Source: Paraphysomonas bandaiensis (lineage: Eukaryota > Chrysophyceae). Taken from it: a DNA stretch of 64,000 nt. Made by a program: the position numbers and the translations under genes. Below are positions 1 through 12,409 of this stretch, in pieces; position 1 is the first letter of the stretch; the number at the start of each line of letters is the position of its first letter. The stretch lies in NCBI GenBank assembly GCA_965644295.1, contig CBFFRP010000184.1, forward strand, positions 1 through 64,000. Direction: 5' to 3'. The notes beneath the pieces were generated by a model that was not told the origin of the DNA, searched no databases, and worked only from the letters and a program-made list of their open reading frames with translations.

Positions 1-1555
1 CACTTTCGAGATCCGTTGTTGTGTTGAAGAGTTGTGTGTCAGTGCCTCTGCATTCTGCATGAAACACAAAGAAATGAATAGTAAAAATTTAGTTATAAAG
101 GAAATAAATTCAATTGCTAATGTATATCTATAGAATATATTTATAGATTTGGGATTGCCTGGTGAAAGTATCAAAAAATAGATGTGACGAATAACGGTTG
201 TTCCACGAAGATTTCGTTTATTGTTAATTACAACTTTTTCTTGGAAGTTCGTTGAGTATAAACAATTAAATTTCAGATTTACTTAGTACATGATAAGTCT
301 AATCTTCACACACGTTACTGATATCAAGAGACAAAAAGTATTACAACTAACTCTTGAATAGTTAAGACGAGAATATTAGGATTGAAAAGACATCAAAATG
401 GCTCATTATATATGCAAAAGATCTACTCCATATGCTTCATACAGAAAATAACATAACCAATTGATTACACCTCCTAGAGTTGGGCTACCGATACTCTAGA
501 AACTTCGACGCCCAATTCATATCAGCAGTATCGAGAGTGACTGCATTTACTTTTATAGTGCAGTGATGCAATGCTATACAGTTGCGACGAAGGATTTAAA
601 TACATATATCGTACAAAGAAGAGAGAAATTCGAGGGTCCAGTACGTCTCAAAAACGGATCGTGAGACGTTAAAATGGTTGTTTGCTTTGGGTCGTGTTAT
701 TAGGGCCTGATTTCATTGGAAAGATATTAATGTAGAATTTCAGTGTACAGATGGTGTGCGATTAGAATTTAAGCAGATGTACATTCTCAACTGATTTGGC
801 TGTCAAGTCTCCAATATCAAAGCATATGAATCTTGGTGGCAAGGCCCTCATTTAATTCATCAGACTGATATGTCTACGAGCTGCCCAATTTTCAGCATTT
901 TGGTGTGTAATTCACTTCTTTAGAACGAATCTGCTGTGAATATTCCTAAAATCATTGAAACGTATAATCGGCACCTTAAGGCATTGTATTAATCCATTGT
1001 AGCCAGATGTATCTTTTATTCGTTAAATCCCCCTCTCAAGATAAACTATCCATGTACTGTGTATGTATTCTATGCAAACAAACAGAAGGTAAAAAACACG
1101 TCATTTTCGCACATCCAGGCTTTAGATATCTAGATATCCCGTTTTTTTGTATTCAGGCATCTAGATAATACATATACGAGTAGAAGGACAGCCTCGACGT
1201 ATCTGCAGTCAGCATCTTATTTTTTCGGGAATATATTGAAGCAAATATCCTCTATAATACTGATATACAACTACGGCTGATATTCAGATAATTGTTATCT
1301 CAATAATAGAGGCATCTTTGAACAAAAATATACAAAGGATGCCGATACGCGAGCAGTGGATGCATGTGTGTGTTCTTCGTCAACTTCTTCTTCGAGTTGT
1401 TCTGAGCGGAGTACTCCAATTCTCTCTGAGCGGCCCACAGCATATTAGTGTGTGTATGTATTGTATAAGCCCTCGTGTATCCGTATGAACAAGTCATTCA
1501 TGACCATTAGCGTTATCATCTACAGTAGTGTCCAATCGAGTGTAATTTGATCCGG
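1..1555. other. Upstream intergenic DNA, no gene seen
   Basis: This stretch is AT-rich with frequent stops in all frames. The only longish open frame (1300-1497, minus) has no recognisable composition or motif. It should contain the promoter of the kinase gene that starts at 1556, but I cannot point to a defined element. Confidence 0.5.
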
Positions 1556-4460
1556 ATGGGGTGTTCCTGTAGCAGTGGGGCGCATAGCTCTAGCAAGCCC
1601 TATACAACAACTGACATTAATAAACAGACACAGTCACTTACATCTCTGGACTCATTCGATATTCCTGCCGACGTCTCTCACCTCAATGCAGAGGATTTTG
1701 TTGTGAATAGCTATGTCGCAGAGGGTGGCATGGGTGTAGTTTATTCGGCATATAGGAAACAAGACAAATCTAAAGTGGCTCTTAAGTTTTTTGGGTACAA
1801 TGAACACCATGTGAGTGTGTCAGATATATGTGGGGAGATTAAGCTTCTACAAAATGTGTCCGGAATAGAGGGTGTTGTGCAATTGTACGGTGTATTTATG
1901 GACTCTATTCACGGTTATGCCCAGTTTAAACTAGATCATAAGGTATCTGTGCTGTATTAGTCTTTGTGGCCCTTCCTTTTATGACAGTCTCTTCGTATGA
2001 ACAGGCGTATCCTGTTATATGTATGGAGTTATTAGAAGGTAATCCTTCTCACTCTGTATACTGCGAATGATACACATTAATCTTTGTAGCATACAAGTAG
2101 CTGAGCAATAGGATTCATCTGTATGTATTGTGTCAAATGTGGTGTATGACCTGAGTTTGGGGTCAGATTGATGATTTTGCCTTGTAGGAGGAGACATGTT
2201 CGAATGGATCCACTGTCGCAAACGAGTTTCGGAAAAATACCTTGGCACAATATTCAAGAGTGTGATTCTGGCTTTGCAGGGCATACACTCTCGACGATTG
2301 CTACACAGGTATGCAGAAAAGTTTTTGTTCCTGTTTGATATAAGCACAGAGACTTGAAGCCTGAGAACTTGATGCTCGTGAGCGAGAATGATGATTCTGC
2401 CGTGAAGATTATTGATTTTGGTTTGATGGTAGAGCTCCCTGAAGGCAAGCAGGTTTATACATCTGTTGATGTCATGGGAACCAGAGGTAAGGTATTTGTG
2501 TATGTATGTTACCATGTATATAGGAGCCTTTTAAATATATATGTGTTGACATCCACCTGTATACTTACTTGATTTTTTCTAACAGCATCGTGTCATTTAA
2601 CGAAATCCTGTTATCCTTTATGTTTGCTATAAAATCTAGCTATTTTTTGCAGCTAATGGTTAGTTAGACATACTTTTAGATGCAACACTTGTCGTAATTT
2701 CGTGAATAATTTGTGGCTTTACTACTATGTAGGGTATGTGGCCCCAGAGTCCATAAGCCGATCAGAGTATTCGGTAAAGAGTGATGTGTGGCAAGCAGGC
2801 TGCACTTTGTACTCACTATTAAGTGGAAAAGCGGCTTTTAGCCATCATTTGTCTCAAACAACGTCTGGAAAGTATTATCCTATGACAGGTATGTCACATG
2901 TTCCAGCATAATTGATAGTGAACTTGTACATTTGCATCTTCAAGGACGTATGACATGTCTACGATGACTTGACGTAGAGTATTTTTTAGTTTGAGAACTT
3001 AACTGGCGTATGTATTTTATTGGTCTTTATTCGGCTCGTGAGTTATAGTATTATAAGTATTTGTGCTCTCTGTAAATTTGTACCTACACGCACGCAAGCA
3101 TAGGCGTTGCCACTTGTATTATTATTCTACATGTATGATTTATACCCTGCGATGATGTCTGTGTCATTAAATTAGTGTTCTGTTGCCAGGCGTCGCCTGG
3201 AATGGTATCTCCGAGGAGGCCAAGGATCTTGTTTCCAATATGCTAAGACAAGACCCTTCGTGTAGATTCTCCACGCAGCAAGTTCTCGACCATCCTTGGA
3301 TGCGAAATCAAGTATCTGATGAAAATATGGACGACTTATACTACAGGCGAATCAAGACTCTAGCACTCCGACAAAAATTAAAAGCATTTTTCCAGAAAAA
3401 AGGTCTTTTCATTGCATGTGAAGTAAATTAGGATGTCACACTCTGTTATATCAATATTCATCGAACACAATGCAGTCTTTAGGGTTTTGAATATATATTT
3501 TCAGGCGTTTTCGAGGAAAATAAGATTTTGAAAGAAAAACTTCGTGGGGCACTTCCTTTTCTTAATCCTAAGAATAAGATAGAGACTATTCCCCACAGGT
3601 ACAGTAGATTTACTTGGTTGTATCCTTACTGTGTAAGGGTATGATTACGCAGAGAAACTATGAGTCGCATTGAGATTCACCCATCTATACAGCTGCTTCG
3701 TAAGCCTGTACGTTGCCATACGGATAGCAAGATTCTCTACGATAACAATAGTAACAGTACTACTACATGTCTTGACGAAGAAGAATTTGACGAAAAAATG
3801 TGCACACTTCGAAATGTCATGATAGAGTCTCTGTCTGGCGGAAAGTTGCATGCTGACTCTGATGGAGAGAATAAATCTATTCCCAGCTCACTCCAAGATA
3901 ATACCAGCTCTGTCGTATGCATTGGGAGTTCTGTTGCAAATGAGACCGATTCAAGTGCTGTTGGTTCCGAGCATGATTATCAAATGCTATCCAAGGAACC
4001 AACTATTATCCCTCCACCGCAAGAACGTGAAATTACCTTTCCGTCTTTCGTAGCCATTATGTTGCAGTGTGATCTTCCGGAATTGGCCACCCCTGAAGTC
4101 TTCAGAATATTTGATATCAGTAAAACAGGTACCATTCGGCTGCAAGACTTTCTACTTACTATGGTGGCGCTGCGGGAGTCAACCGCATGTCCTGAAGATA
4201 TCGACGATACGGATGCTAATATAAGGCTTTACTTCGACCTCTTCGATGTTGATGACAACGGAACAATATCAGTAAATGATTTGATGTTGGCATTGGAATG
4301 CTTGTTCAGAAGTGATAACAGCACAACTAATCAGTGTATTGCGCATGATGTTAATTCTCTATTCGAAACAATGGATATTCATCAATCTGGTCAAGTTGAC
4401 TTCAATGAATTCAAAGAGTTTTATGAGGCCGTTCTTGTTAATTCATCGGGTAGTAATTAG
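1556..4460 (+). CDS. CDPK-like calcium-dependent protein kinase, N-acylated, three EF-hands
   Basis: Predicted Ser/Thr kinase activated by calcium and probably membrane-anchored. Exons: 1556-1942, 2005-2038, 2188-2308, 2350-2486, 2733-2888, 3190-3402 (or 3417), 3505-3598, 3653-4460; all phases agree, giving about 649 residues. The start is the ATG giving MGCSCSS, a typical N-myristoylation/palmitoylation signal; the in-frame TTG three codons earlier is not needed. Kinase landmarks: glycine loop EGGMGVVY (56-63), VALK lysine 77, HRDLKPEN (180-187, split by intron 3), DFG (203-205), GTRGYVAPE (to 232), DVWQAG. Three canonical EF loops lie near 535-546, 579-590 and 622-633. An acidic Ser-rich linker of roughly 170 residues separates kinase and EF-hands, much longer than in plant CDPKs. 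The donor of exon 6 is uncertain (weak GTCTTT or GTGAAG, both in phase). Family assignment is firm; calcium activation is inferred. Confidence 0.9.
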
Positions 4461-5690
4461 ACATCCTAACGTACGAATATATCATCATGGAAATATCAGT
4501 CACGTGTCTTTCATTTAATTGTGAACATAGATGCGTTTTTATCAATTGCAATTAATTGGCTGGTTTAATTATATAGCATCTGAATATGTTGTATAGCTGC
4601 TGATCATAGGTACCTGTTATCATAGAGGCTTGTTTGTGCAGTTACTATATCATTTTATTAATCATAATTGTGGTGTAAATGACGTTGTGTATCCGTTGGG
4701 GACCACTATGAGGGGAACCCTAGTGTGTGTGCAACAATGGACTTGGATGACGAGGAAGGTGATGCCATTCGTTTACATAAGGACAACCCAAAAGCGCAAG
4801 AAAGTACGCATCAAGCTGCCAATACAATATTGTTGCATGAAACATTTGAATAGCACTATCAATATATTTGTGAGAAGTAGTCTAGTAAAACTAAAATTGT
4901 TACGACTGATTGTTTCAAGCTAATGACGCCTCTAGACACTAAACACCTTGAAAAAGTTGATGCTTCTGCGTGTCAGTCGGCAACCTTGGAATGAGACTAT
5001 AGTTAAGAAAGTTATGAAAAGCCAATGATTAGGTGCTTGGTTAAGTTTTGCAATTATTATTGTTAGTTACCCCCTGTCAGTAATTAATTGATACGCCAGC
5101 CTGATATATAGAATCCAATATTTAATATTTATGATGTAGTCTAGGCTGTGTGGTTATCATTAGGACTCAGCTTAATACAAGATTGTATCTGTGAGTAATA
5201 ATGTTCAATGAAATATATCATGAACTGAATTAAAGAGAGTATATGTTGAAGATACATGATCGTCATCATAACGTCGCCATTATCAGTTACACTTCTAAGT
5301 ATTCCGTTGTGAATGATAGTTATGTTTTGTATTGTTATTCATAATTCTCACTTCACTGTGTCCATTACTCCACACTCTAATAATCACAACATTATTTTAC
5401 TATCACTAAAATCAATTCTTTATTGTTATCACTAACTTCTGCCGTAAATTTAATGCCACAGCTGTTCCTGCAGCAGGTAGAACCGTACAGAACAAGATTA
5501 TGGGATGTCATATAGCAATGAAAGGCTGAGTTATCATTACAGCCTCGAACCCATTCACTTTTATTTGCGGAATTAAACTAACCAGTCATTACAATCCAGT
5601 CATTGCTATTATTATGATTGATAGCATCAAATAAAAAATTAGTACGGTACATACTACATGCAGCTTAATATATAGAATATTCATAAGTAA
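4461..5690. other. Convergent intergenic region
   Basis: This AT-rich region lies between the 3' ends of the kinase and the minus-strand gene at 5691. A 38-codon acidic ORF at 4737-4853 (plus) has no splice context that links it to a neighbour and is probably chance. I see no RNA gene or element ends here. Confidence 0.5.
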
Positions 5691-6563
5691 CTAACTGTTA
5701 GGAATAGGTCGCACTGTATCAGATTTAAGTTTTCTCGCAAACGCCTCTATTCTTCGGCTTGCAATGTCCTCCAAGGCATTGTAAAACCTTTCTGTCAATA
5801 TGTCAGCATTAATATTACTATTTTGTGATGGGGTGACGCTATGTTGATGAGGTCGTGACAATGCTTCAGATGATTGCTGTGATGCATTTACTATGCTACT
5901 ATTGCGCATTTTATCCGTATCGTGATTTCTATTTACAGACGAAGGCGTATTAACAGCGGTCGATCGTGCAATAAGCGCTGCCGCACTCAGTCTGACAGGT
6001 GCTATTGCTGTACTGGAAGGCGAATGTGGCTTTACGGAGTTTTTCGGACTCTGATTGGGAGAAAGGTGCATTGGGGAGGGAGGAATCACAGAGGAATTAA
6101 TAGGATTTTTTTTACGCATGCCGTCGATAACTTGTTCCCTTGTGTCGGGTATCGTATCTGGGGACTTCCTGGCTCTAGTCCCATCTCTACTTACACTTCG
6201 AGTCGGGCTTCCGTTGCCCATATGGTCATTGTTGCATCTTTTATCCTGATAAGACATACTCAACCGTTTATTGTTCCGTATAGTAGGTGATCCGACAGTC
6301 TTCCCGTAGCTACGAACAGTTGAAGAAAAGGAGTATTGAACAGACGACGCACCAAGCGAGCGCGCCTCGCCGGGGCTGTCGGAATCGTCCGTTGGCTCGA
6401 CAAGGCCATCTTCGTCAAAATTCAACGCACTCTTTACTGGCATTGCAGATCGAATCGCATTTTTGGATCGTCTCAGGTAATCTGCAGCAATAGTGCGACC
6501 AAGGAACGACTCTTGACCATACGTGGAGTGTCTTTCATTCGAACTATTGAAACCTTCAGTCAT
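5691..6563 (-). CDS. Ser/Pro-rich disordered protein, unknown function
   Basis: A single-exon frame of 290 codons from ATG (6561-6563) to TAG (5691-5693). I do not recognise it. The middle (about residues 60-235) is low-complexity and rich in Ser, Pro, Asn and Arg with many S/T-P pairs (for example SPTR, SPDT, PPSP, SPNQSP), the composition of an intrinsically disordered, phosphorylated protein. The last 45 residues look folded: a predicted amphipathic helix around LTERFYNALEDIASRRIEAF precedes a basic end. It has no signal peptide or membrane span. It is divergently transcribed from the coiled-coil gene at 7192, with 628 bp between the starts. The sequence upstream of the ATG contains a possible 3' splice site (TATTTACAG on the minus strand), so an additional 5' exon is possible. 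The absence of stops over 870 nt in AT-rich DNA supports a real gene. Confidence 0.6.
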   Translation of the reverse strand: MTEGFNSSNERHSTYGQESFLGRTIAADYLRRSKNAIRSAMPVKSALNFDEDGLVEPTDDSDSPGEARSLGASSVQYSFSSTVRSYGKTVGSPTIRNNKRLSMSYQDKRCNNDHMGNGSPTRSVSRDGTRARKSPDTIPDTREQVIDGMRKKNPINSSVIPPSPMHLSPNQSPKNSVKPHSPSSTAIAPVRLSAAALIARSTAVNTPSSVNRNHDTDKMRNSSIVNASQQSSEALSRPHQHSVTPSQNSNINADILTERFYNALEDIASRRIEAFARKLKSDTVRPIPNS

Positions 6564-7191
6564 ATTAGTGAGGCCTCAGCAACTGAATGCCCTCCAATTC
6601 ACACGTATATCAACTGTAAATATAAAATATAGCAGGCGGCGTGTCACGACAGGGCCTCTCTCTCTATGTATATATGTATATATGTATATGGAAGCAACAG
6701 CAGAGTATCTCAAGCGGCTGAATATATCACACAGTGGTGATGTATGTGATGACGAGAGGTAGAAACAACAAGAGATGAGGTGAAATAAATTACGTTGATT
6801 GAAACATTCGTATGAGTGGGATGAATGAGAGAGTTGAGAGATGGATACACGAACACAAGATAGCAGCAGAGAGCTGACGATATGTACCTACTTACAATCG
6901 TACCTACCTACCTACATAGTGTGCATACATATAAGTACATATATGCTAATGGTGTTGGTGTTGCTGTGTGTGGGTATAACAGTTATGTATGTCTGTATGT
7001 CTGTATATGCATGTATGTGTTAAGTGTGGCGGAGTATCGCTACTCTGCTCTGGCCTTGTGTGGTTTTATTGAGAGGGAAGCAGAGAGGTGCTTGACAGCC
7101 TGTTCACTACCTCAGACCGCATCAATCGACCCAATCCTTACCCCGTCAATTAACCTCTCATAGATATTATTACAAGCATCATATCGCAGCC
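6564..7191. promoter_or_regulatory. Shared upstream region of a divergent gene pair
   Basis: This 628-bp region lies between two divergent start codons. It contains short TATG/TATA-rich simple repeats near 6665-6690 and 6890-7020. I infer a bidirectional promoter region from its position only; no specific element is identified. Confidence 0.35.
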
Positions 7192-8852
7192 ATGAATAAG
7201 GCCAATGCCCTGTCTGCGGAGGCTTGGCCAGAGTGGAATATCAGTCCTACCTCTCCTCCTGTTGTTACTGTAGAAGGACACCACATACAAGGGGTGTTTT
7301 CAATGATCCATACGCAGCTGGAAACTCTGCGTAACCTCTGCATAGATCAAGGGAAGGCTCTTATTGAGGCGTCTCGTAAAGAGGAGCGCACTAACGAGAA
7401 GCACACTCGTGCAGTGTCAAAATTAACAGAGCGGCTCGAAAAACTTCAAGCTGAAATCAAACAAGGTGAAACAGGCCAATTGACTGAAAGGTTAAGACTT
7501 GCAGAAGAAAAAGTTGCGCAATTGGAAAAGCAATTGGAAATGCAGTCGTCATCTGGTATGAAAACTGCGATCGAAGAATGCCGCTCGTTGAGTGAGAGTC
7601 ATGATGCCAGGCTGATGGAGATTCAAAATCGACTCTCTAATGTAGATATTGAGGATCACGACAAAAAGCTTCACGATATTGAAAGTCGCATGTCATCAAT
7701 GAACTTCGAGAAGGGAGACATACACGCCCGTGTTGTCCATTTAGAAGATGTAGCGTGCTGGTATAAAACCCAAGCAGAAAAGATGAATGAAGAGTATACC
7801 GTATTATATGACAACAATGAAGTGTCTGCTCGAGAAATAAATGACCTCAAAGACAGAGTTTATACGAAGCATGAAAATGAGATTGCGCAATTGTTTGAAG
7901 AGAAAATGAATGCCTCTGACGGAGCAGCAATAACAGCTGTTCTAACTCGACGACGGTCTTCCGATCAACACGACAAACCTGCCAGTAACAATGAGCCGGA
8001 CTCAAATGCGGTACCGGACATATGCTTGCCTGGCGAAGAGGAAATCGAACGTCTGACTAACCTCGTTACAGAGTTGGACAGACGATTATTACTAGTCAGC
8101 GCAGAGTGTCGAGATGATATCGAAACCGTTAAATATAAGGCAGATAAAAAGATTGATGTTTTGCAGAAATGGATCATGAAATATGTATCTAATGCTGTGA
8201 AGGACAAAGGAGAGAATGATGACGAACAGATAGACATTGGCCGTGTTCGCTGTATAGTGTGCAACCATACATCTAAGAAGCTGGACACAGATACACCTTA
8301 TGCGAAACCTGATTTCAAAAATACTCTAGGCTATTTACATGATGGCCGGCCGCTACCGCAGGAAGAAAATGCAGTGTACCGCTCTGGGTTTCGTTTGCCC
8401 AATAAGGAGGCAAACGATCCTAAATATCGAATGTCGAATTCTCCACCTCGTGGCCAAACTGGGGGGAATGCTTCGACGCATCAATCAAAATTCGCCCGGC
8501 TACGTGCAGTTCCCCATAGCAATAGTGCGGAAGTAATAGATATTGATGAGTACCGTGTAGATCGGACTGGAGTAGTGGACGTAACGGAGGACACTATAAC
8601 CCGACCGAAGACTGGAGAAGATGCAGGAGTGAGTCGTGGTTTCTATAAAGAAATGGAAAGGTAAGGCTGTGAAGTATGTGTGGAGTGTCAACTGTTGTAC
8701 ATATCAATTTGTGTTTTATATTTCCTATATATTGGTTACGTCCATGCATTTGATATATTTACTGGAATTACAGGAGATATATACGTCCGTCGTCAGCCCC
8801 TGCGAAGAAACACTCGCATCGAGTATTGTCCCAAAAACATTCTATACACTAA
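7192..8852 (+). CDS. Coiled-coil protein, unknown function
   Basis: Two exons, 7192-8660 and 8774-8852, joined in phase (AG|G = Arg), give 515 residues. Without the splice the frame would end at the GTAAGG donor itself, which is why I add exon 2. Residues about 40-330 are rich in Glu, Lys, Gln, Leu and Arg with heptad spacing, interrupted by disordered acidic and basic linkers: a rod-like coiled-coil protein. A short Cys pair (RVRCIVCNH, about residue 355) could bind metal but stands alone. The tail is disordered and ends with a basic segment containing RPSSAPAKK. It has no signal peptide or membrane span. Structural, cytoskeletal or ciliary roles are common for such proteins, but nothing here proves one. 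It converges on the membrane-protein gene ending at 9822. Confidence 0.75.
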
Positions 8853-9402
8853 TGAAGCGATGTGTCCTGCCAAGTGAAGTGATGTTGGGATGAAGACATA
8901 GCAGCTAGAATAATAATTATATTGGTACATGTAAGTAGTTAATTCGCCCTGTTGAATATTGAATAAAAACGAGATACTGATCATATTGGACAATTTTGCG
9001 TATAATAATTTTAGTGTATAGGGAGATACTAATTGATAATTTAAATATGGATGTTATTGAGAAGTAGACACGGTACAGCTCTATAGAATTTCGAATTCCG
9101 GGCGTGTAGAACGCTATTTAGATTTTAAGAATTCCATTGATGTCTTAAGTTTAGGTTATAGTGTTGGAATACTTTTGTAGTTCTTAACAACTCTTGTTTT
9201 CGTGAGCTACAATACGCCAAAATTAAGTATTTAGTAGGTTATTAAAACTAGAAAATGATATACCCTGCTTACACTGGATATTATAGATTGTTTAGATTTA
9301 GAAGTATGGATACAGAGGCCGTGCGCCAATTCAAACGAATGGTCTCCGAATATAAAATACATTACAATCACTCGTAATATTGCTCTTATGTGAAATTTAC
9401 GA
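8853..9402. other. AT-rich intergenic DNA
   Basis: This is the 3' flank of the coiled-coil gene, with no open frame of note. It leads into the hAT-type MITE that begins at 9411. Confidence 0.5.
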
Positions 9403-9717
9403 CTGAGTAACAGGGCCAGTCAACAATATATTGCAAGCAATAATAATAATAATAATAATTTCAAGACCAACAATAAATATTAAATATGTTGCAATATATT
9501 GATATATATTGGGCGCTAAGAAGAAGAAATTTTCTATATATATGATATATCAATCAAGGATATTTTCTAATAAGTCACACTAGCATGAGCAATATATATC
9601 AATATATTGCAATATACACTGCAAGGTCAAATTTTGCTAAAATAATAATAAATATATTGTATCAAGCAAATATAAATAATTGCAATTCAATGTATTTTGA
9701 CTGGCCCTGCTGAGTAA
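9403..9717. mobile_element. hAT-type MITE, 299 bp, with 8-bp target-site duplication
   Basis: The element spans 9411-9709. Its ends are a perfect 13-bp terminal inverted repeat, CAGGGCCAGTCAA at 9411-9423 and its reverse complement at 9697-9709. It is flanked by an exact 8-bp direct repeat CTGAGTAA at 9403-9410 and 9710-9717. An 8-bp duplication and TIRs starting CAGGG are hallmarks of the hAT superfamily. The interior is very AT-rich, carries several CAATATATTGCA-like palindromic blocks and an ATA/ATT simple repeat (about 9440-9460), and has no coding capacity, so it is non-autonomous. It sits in the convergent gap between two genes. The perfect target duplication suggests a fairly recent insertion. 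Confidence 0.85.
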
Positions 9718-9821
9718 TATTACAATAAAAGCTTTGAAAAGATAATTTGATTACAATTTACTATATGCAGGCATATAAAATATCTCATTTTCGAAAGTTC
9801 ACTTCTAAAAATCGTCCAGAT

Positions 9822-11762
9822 TCAAAGAGCGTCAGATGCACTGTTAAATGCACCATCTAATGACACAATCTCATGTTTCTTTGCCAGGATGTCCCTCCCG
9901 CCAAACTGATTTCCAAATTGCTGTAAGTACGTGAGCAGAACATTTGCAATCAGTACATACAACACGTCCACAGTGTACTGGAGCGCTATCGTATCGTTGT
10001 ACTCGTATATGAATAAATCTGTGAAAAGAATAAGTACGTACGTATATTGTAAAATAGCGGTTAGGTGGTATTTTGAATAGATTCCGTATTATATATACTA
10101 GACACTATTTCACGAACACTATTGTGTGAAATGTATCACAATTTCATGCAATCCAAAACTATACGCCATGACAAGTCAACCACAAAAAGAGTAGAAACAC
10201 ACTTACTTTCAATAGAAGTCATCATATAATCCAAACCGATCCATGCAACTACACCAGCTATTCCCAGTAGATTGTAGTTAATTAGTCTTAGGGGCAAAAA
10301 TATCTTGTCACCGAACTTCCAAACAACATCAACTTGGAGTCTGTCTACATCAATACCGATTTCCTTAAATCGCTTTGACAACGAGGTAGATACCCCCTCA
10401 TGAGCCTACATAAACAACATAGCAGTGTTTGAGCTATACGAAATGTACTGACAATTAAAAACAAAGTACGACATAAAGTACAACATACAATATATAAAGT
10501 CAGGAAGTATATTAACATCATATTCTACAACGTACCTCTTGGGCATCATCACTTTCGACATTAATAACACTGTACAGCTCGCCAGTAAATATAACCACCA
10601 CAAATCCCACTATACAGTAGCCAAGGCCGAAGAGAAGAAACACCCACTCAACGTGGGTGTGGATGTTTTCGTGGTCACGCCCGTCATCATCCATGCTATC
10701 GTCATCTCTATCTAGAGATGCCAAGATAAACTCAGTCGGAATCTCGCCAAACAGATCCCAAGTGGCAAACCAATACAGTACAACAGCTATAAGAGTAAAT
10801 ACCACCTTAAACTCCATTGGCACCTTGCAGAAAGTATAGGGCTTCATATTCTGAACTTCAGATTCGGATTTTTCCATTCGGGGTGAAGGTATAGGTGACG
10901 TTGATGCTGTGTCAGACGCCGAAGTTGAATTCAGCATTGAAGTTGCGGCTGCCGCTAAATTCTGATTGGAACTTGGTGAAGGGTGAGAAAAGCTGTTTCG
11001 TGGTGATGTGTTGGGCGTCGTAATGCAAAAAATTACATCTTCATCATCAAACACTCCGAATTGACCGGACAACTGCCCCAAAGACATTAATATTGCATTG
11101 GATATACTCAAGAGGCACAAGTTAACTACAATACGGGCAGGCAAGGAGTTGTGGCGAGTAGCCAGATAGTATAAAAAGATATCGCTTCCCACCCAACATG
11201 CAGAAATCAGAATCGCATTTGCGTTGTACCGAAAAAAACGAAGAATATAAAAGTGCATTTTGCACGCGTGGAATGTACAGTCGATCCCAAAACAAGTTCG
11301 GAGTTCACTATCTACAGCTCCGCACCAATAACCGTCTAACTCTGGCAGTAAATTTTTGCTATCTGGTTCTTCTGGCTCAATGCTGTCGTCATACTGGACC
11401 AAAAACTCTAACGACCGAGTGAGAATCATGAGCGCGGTGCAAGCCCAAAACAGACAGAATCCATATATCACATAAGGTGTAAATGACAAATCTATATCCA
11501 CTACATCGTAGACCGCATGCTGATAAATAACCAGAGCGATGAATGTTAATATGCCCTCGCCGACCACTCGTATCTTCTTACTGTCTGTCCATAAGTTAAT
11601 AGAGAACACAGACACGAACACGGGATTGGCTCTGTTCGATACACCTGATGCTGCAGATGTCGATGAATCCACAGTGTTGATAGTAGCCGGACTCTTAGTG
11701 TGTTCCTGTGAGCTGACGTCTGCTGTTATGAGAGGACTCAACAGCTGAGGCTTCTGAAACAT
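9822..11762 (-). CDS. Polytopic membrane protein, about eight spans, unknown family
   Basis: Three exons on the minus strand: 11762-10536, 10405-10207 and 10018-9822; phases agree, giving 540 residues. The start is the ATG of MFQKPQ; an in-frame TTG three codons earlier is not used. I do not recognise the family. Hydrophobic segments: about residues 65-90, 95-117, 180-200, 210-235, then after a Ser/Pro-rich cytosolic-type loop (about 250-310) 315-335 and 370-395, plus one in each of exons 2 (LLGIAGVVAWIGL) and 3 (VLYVLIANVLLTYL). A Cys-containing segment (WCGAV, CFGIDC, CKMHF) lies between spans 2 and 3. The N-terminal 50 residues are Ser/Thr-rich and not a signal peptide. Acidic runs (DRDDDSMDDDGRD) lie between spans 5 and 6. 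It is divergent from the sulfotransferase at 12410. A transporter or channel-like role is possible but not shown. Confidence 0.75.
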
Positions 11763-12409
11763 AGAGATCAATGCAGTGAGAGAGAGGGGAGTCGAGAGGG
11801 TCTGGTCAAGTGTTCAATGAAGAGGCACTGTTATTGATATCAATCCCATTCACTATTGCGTACAGGTGACTGTATGAGGTGTGTCGATCAGTTCTGTTTC
11901 CACGTCACTGTCCTGCAGATACATACACCTATACATATATATGTGTATGTGCACACTGCTGCACTGTGCATATCAACTGCATAAATACCTACTAAATACT
12001 GTAGTTTTCCTTCTAGAAAGAGGGATATTATGGTCCATGTGGAACTCTACCCCTATATATCCGGAAATATACATAATGAACTTACTTGGAACCTGTAGGA
12101 ATTCCTACTGTATTTGCTTGTATTATTGCGGTAGGTGTACTGGTGCAGCGGTACACATATACGCTGACCATCAACATACGGGCGTACCTCAATAACTACT
12201 GCACACGTACGGCCCAGCTCACCATGGAGTGGTATGGTATATACGACCACACTGTTCAGCACTAACAAACTATCTAGTAAAGGAGTTGCTCGTGTGCAGC
12301 TACTCCTTCTATTGGTGCTGTCTCTGCTTCCGCTGTGCTGTGGTCGTTATGATCGTATAGCTATATGCTATAAGCAGCCCTCTCTCTACATACACACACA
12401 TAGACGCAC
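11763..12409. promoter_or_regulatory. Shared upstream region of a divergent gene pair
   Basis: This 647-bp region lies between the divergent starts of the membrane-protein and sulfotransferase genes. Small open frames here carry no recognisable composition. The promoter assignment is positional only. Confidence 0.35.

Noticed and set aside
4737-4853. Short acidic plus-strand ORF beginning MDLDDEEGD
   Set aside because: Only 38 codons, no splice sites or motif linking it to a neighbour; likely chance, though a relic exon cannot be excluded.
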